From positions 1 to 6,048 of the forward strand of contig JARLHB010000475.1 in NCBI GenBank assembly GCA_031292465.1: a stretch of DNA of 6,048 nucleotides, in the 5' to 3' direction. Positions 5,628-6,048 of this stretch are shown in pieces. The position numbers were made by a program, and so were the translations under genes. The notes below the pieces were generated by a model that was given only the letters and a program-made list of their open reading frames with translations, was not told where the DNA came from and did not search any database. Each line of letters starts with the position of its first letter. Positions within the stretch are counted from its first letter, which is position 1. This DNA comes from Ignavibacteriaceae bacterium. GTDB taxonomy: Bacteria; Bacteroidota; Ignavibacteria; Ignavibacteriales; Ignavibacteriaceae.

Positions 5628-5685
5628 AACGCACCTTCTCATATTCGTCGAAGTCTGATGCTCTATCCAGTTGAGCTATGGGCGC
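5628..5685 (-). pseudogene. Decayed tRNA-Arg (TCG) with degenerate 3' half
   Basis: On the minus strand, the first 37 nt match the intact neighbour at 33 positions, including the D arm (GCTC/GAGC), the anticodon TCG (5649-5651) and the start GCGCCCA. After the anticodon it fails. The 3' strand of the anticodon stem is not complementary, a weak trace of the variable-loop region (GAGAAGGTGCG) remains, and then the sequence runs into a T-tract with no T arm or acceptor 3' strand. Acceptor position 6 is C rather than A, so it derives from a different tRNA-Arg copy and not from a simple duplication of the intact gene. It has the same orientation and lies about 70 nt upstream of the working tRNA. 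Confidence 0.8.
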
Positions 5686-5720
5686 ATATAATGTAAATAT
5701 GTCTATCAATTAAATTTATT

Positions 5721-5762
5721 CAGGCAAAAATAAGAATAATATTTTAATAATACTTATTCCTG
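5721..5762. repeat. Interrupted inverted repeat (CAGG...AATAAG / CTTATTCCTG)
   Basis: CAGG (5721-5724) and AATAAG (5729-5734) together are complementary to the continuous CTTATTCCTG (5753-5762), leaving CAAA as a one-sided bulge and an 18-nt AT-rich loop. GCAAAAAT also occurs as a direct repeat at 5724-5731 and 5762-5769. It lies between the tRNA pseudogene and the small ORF and could be a terminator, an element end or chance. Confidence 0.3.
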
Positions 5763-5845
5763 CAAAAATGGAGATGTTAATAATATAAAAACACACTCCT
5801 TAATCTCCTCTCGAAAGCATAGGCGTCAACTTAAGGGACAAAATT

Positions 5846-5998
5846 ATGGCTGTAAGATATTTTAACTTAGGAGATTACAAATTTGAGATTCCTGATTATA
5901 CAGATAATCCTGTTTCACCGCTACGCGGTTCTGTAATATCTGATTGTATTATAACTACTAACGTTTCGCCGCTAAGCGGCTTATTAAAATATTTTTAA
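5846..5998 (+). CDS. Possible 50-residue small protein, or remnant gene containing hairpin repeats
   Basis: The frame runs from ATG 5846 to TAA 5996-5998, with AAGGGA (5833-5838) 7 nt upstream of the start. The first 20 or so residues look like ordinary soluble protein (MAVRYFNLGDYKFEIPDYTD). The rest contains V-S-P-L-R-G and V-S-P-L-S-G, which are the translations of two GC-rich hairpins 51 nt apart, in the same frame. There is no signal peptide or clear membrane segment. I do not recognise the protein. It may be the 5' end of a gene truncated by insertion of repeat elements. The AT-rich 48 bases after the stop show nothing certain. Confidence 0.3.
   Translation: MAVRYFNLGDYKFEIPDYTDNPVSPLRGSVISDCIITTNVSPLSGLLKYF
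5912..5980. repeat. Two direct copies of an 18-nt hairpin element, REP-like
   Basis: GTTTC-ACCGC-TAC-GCGGT (5912-5929) and GTTTC-GCCGC-TAA-GCGGC (5963-5980) are both a GTTTC lead followed by a 5-bp stem and 3-nt loop. They differ at three positions. Two of those are the two sides of the stem-base pair (A-T in one, G-C in the other), so pairing is preserved; the third is in the loop. Their GC content stands out from the AT-rich surroundings. Such doublets resemble REP elements moved by Y1 transposases or IS200/IS605 end hairpins, but no transposase gene lies in view. Confidence 0.55.
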
Positions 5999-6048
5999 GA
6001 AATACTCTTTATAATGATAAAAGAATCAAAGCAATCGATAATAAAAAG

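Larger units (their letters stand above)
5386..5845. other. 460-nt non-coding stretch holding a tRNA, a tRNA pseudogene and inverted repeats
   Basis: No convincing protein gene lies here. The stretch contains the intact tRNA-Arg (5501-5574), a possible terminator downstream of it (5457-5484), the decayed tRNA-Arg (about 5628-5685) and an interrupted inverted repeat (5721-5762). From 5763 to 5845 I see only AT-rich sequence and the possible ribosome binding site of the small ORF at 5846. Confidence 0.6.

Noticed and set aside
6014..6048. ATG-initiated frame running off the window end
   Set aside because: Only about 11 codons are visible and no ribosome binding site precedes it, so it cannot be supported as a gene start.
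1..6048. CRISPR array, integrase, transposase or rRNA gene
   Set aside because: No regularly spaced repeats, no recombinase or transposase motifs and no rRNA-like sequence were found.

Overview
The window looks like a bacterial chromosome of moderate to low GC, probably from the FCB group (Bacteroidota/Ignavibacteriota-like). That placement is an inference from the gene mix, from ftsE standing without an adjacent ftsX, and from the AT-rich spacers, and I hold it weakly. Shine-Dalgarno-like sites precede several genes (ftsE, the secreted protein, the nuclease ORF, the methyltransferase), so this lineage appears to use them.

Positions 1-3300 are ordinary core genome. A 5'-truncated class I SAM methyltransferase overlaps ftsE by 14 nt on the plus strand. 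Convergent to them on the minus strand are adk (adenylate kinase with a four-cysteine zinc lid), a small secreted protein of unknown function, and tadA (tRNA adenosine-34 deaminase). Positions 3301-3658 are a gene-free, very AT-rich spacer with inverted repeats and a good sigma70-type promoter. This is where the character of the sequence changes.

Positions 3659-5385 hold a compact restriction-modification-like cassette on the plus strand. Its first reading frame is a putative PD-(D/E)xK restriction endonuclease of about 380 residues, cut by one in-frame TAA into pieces of 223 and 150 residues. The second piece ends in an ATGA overlap with a 196-residue N6-adenine DNA methyltransferase that looks intact. 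The simplest reading is a selfish R-M system whose nuclease has been lost while the methyltransferase survives. A sequencing error or stop-codon readthrough would restore a full nuclease.

Positions 5386-6048 look like accessory or junction DNA. An intact tRNA-Arg(TCG) on the minus strand has its 3' end facing the cassette. Just upstream of it lies a decayed second tRNA-Arg(TCG) derived from a different isoacceptor copy. Beyond that come an interrupted inverted repeat and a 50-codon ORF carrying two near-identical small hairpins whose stem-base pair changes in a compensatory way (A-T to G-C). The layout fits a horizontally acquired cassette beside a tRNA locus, although no integrase gene or clear att duplication is visible.
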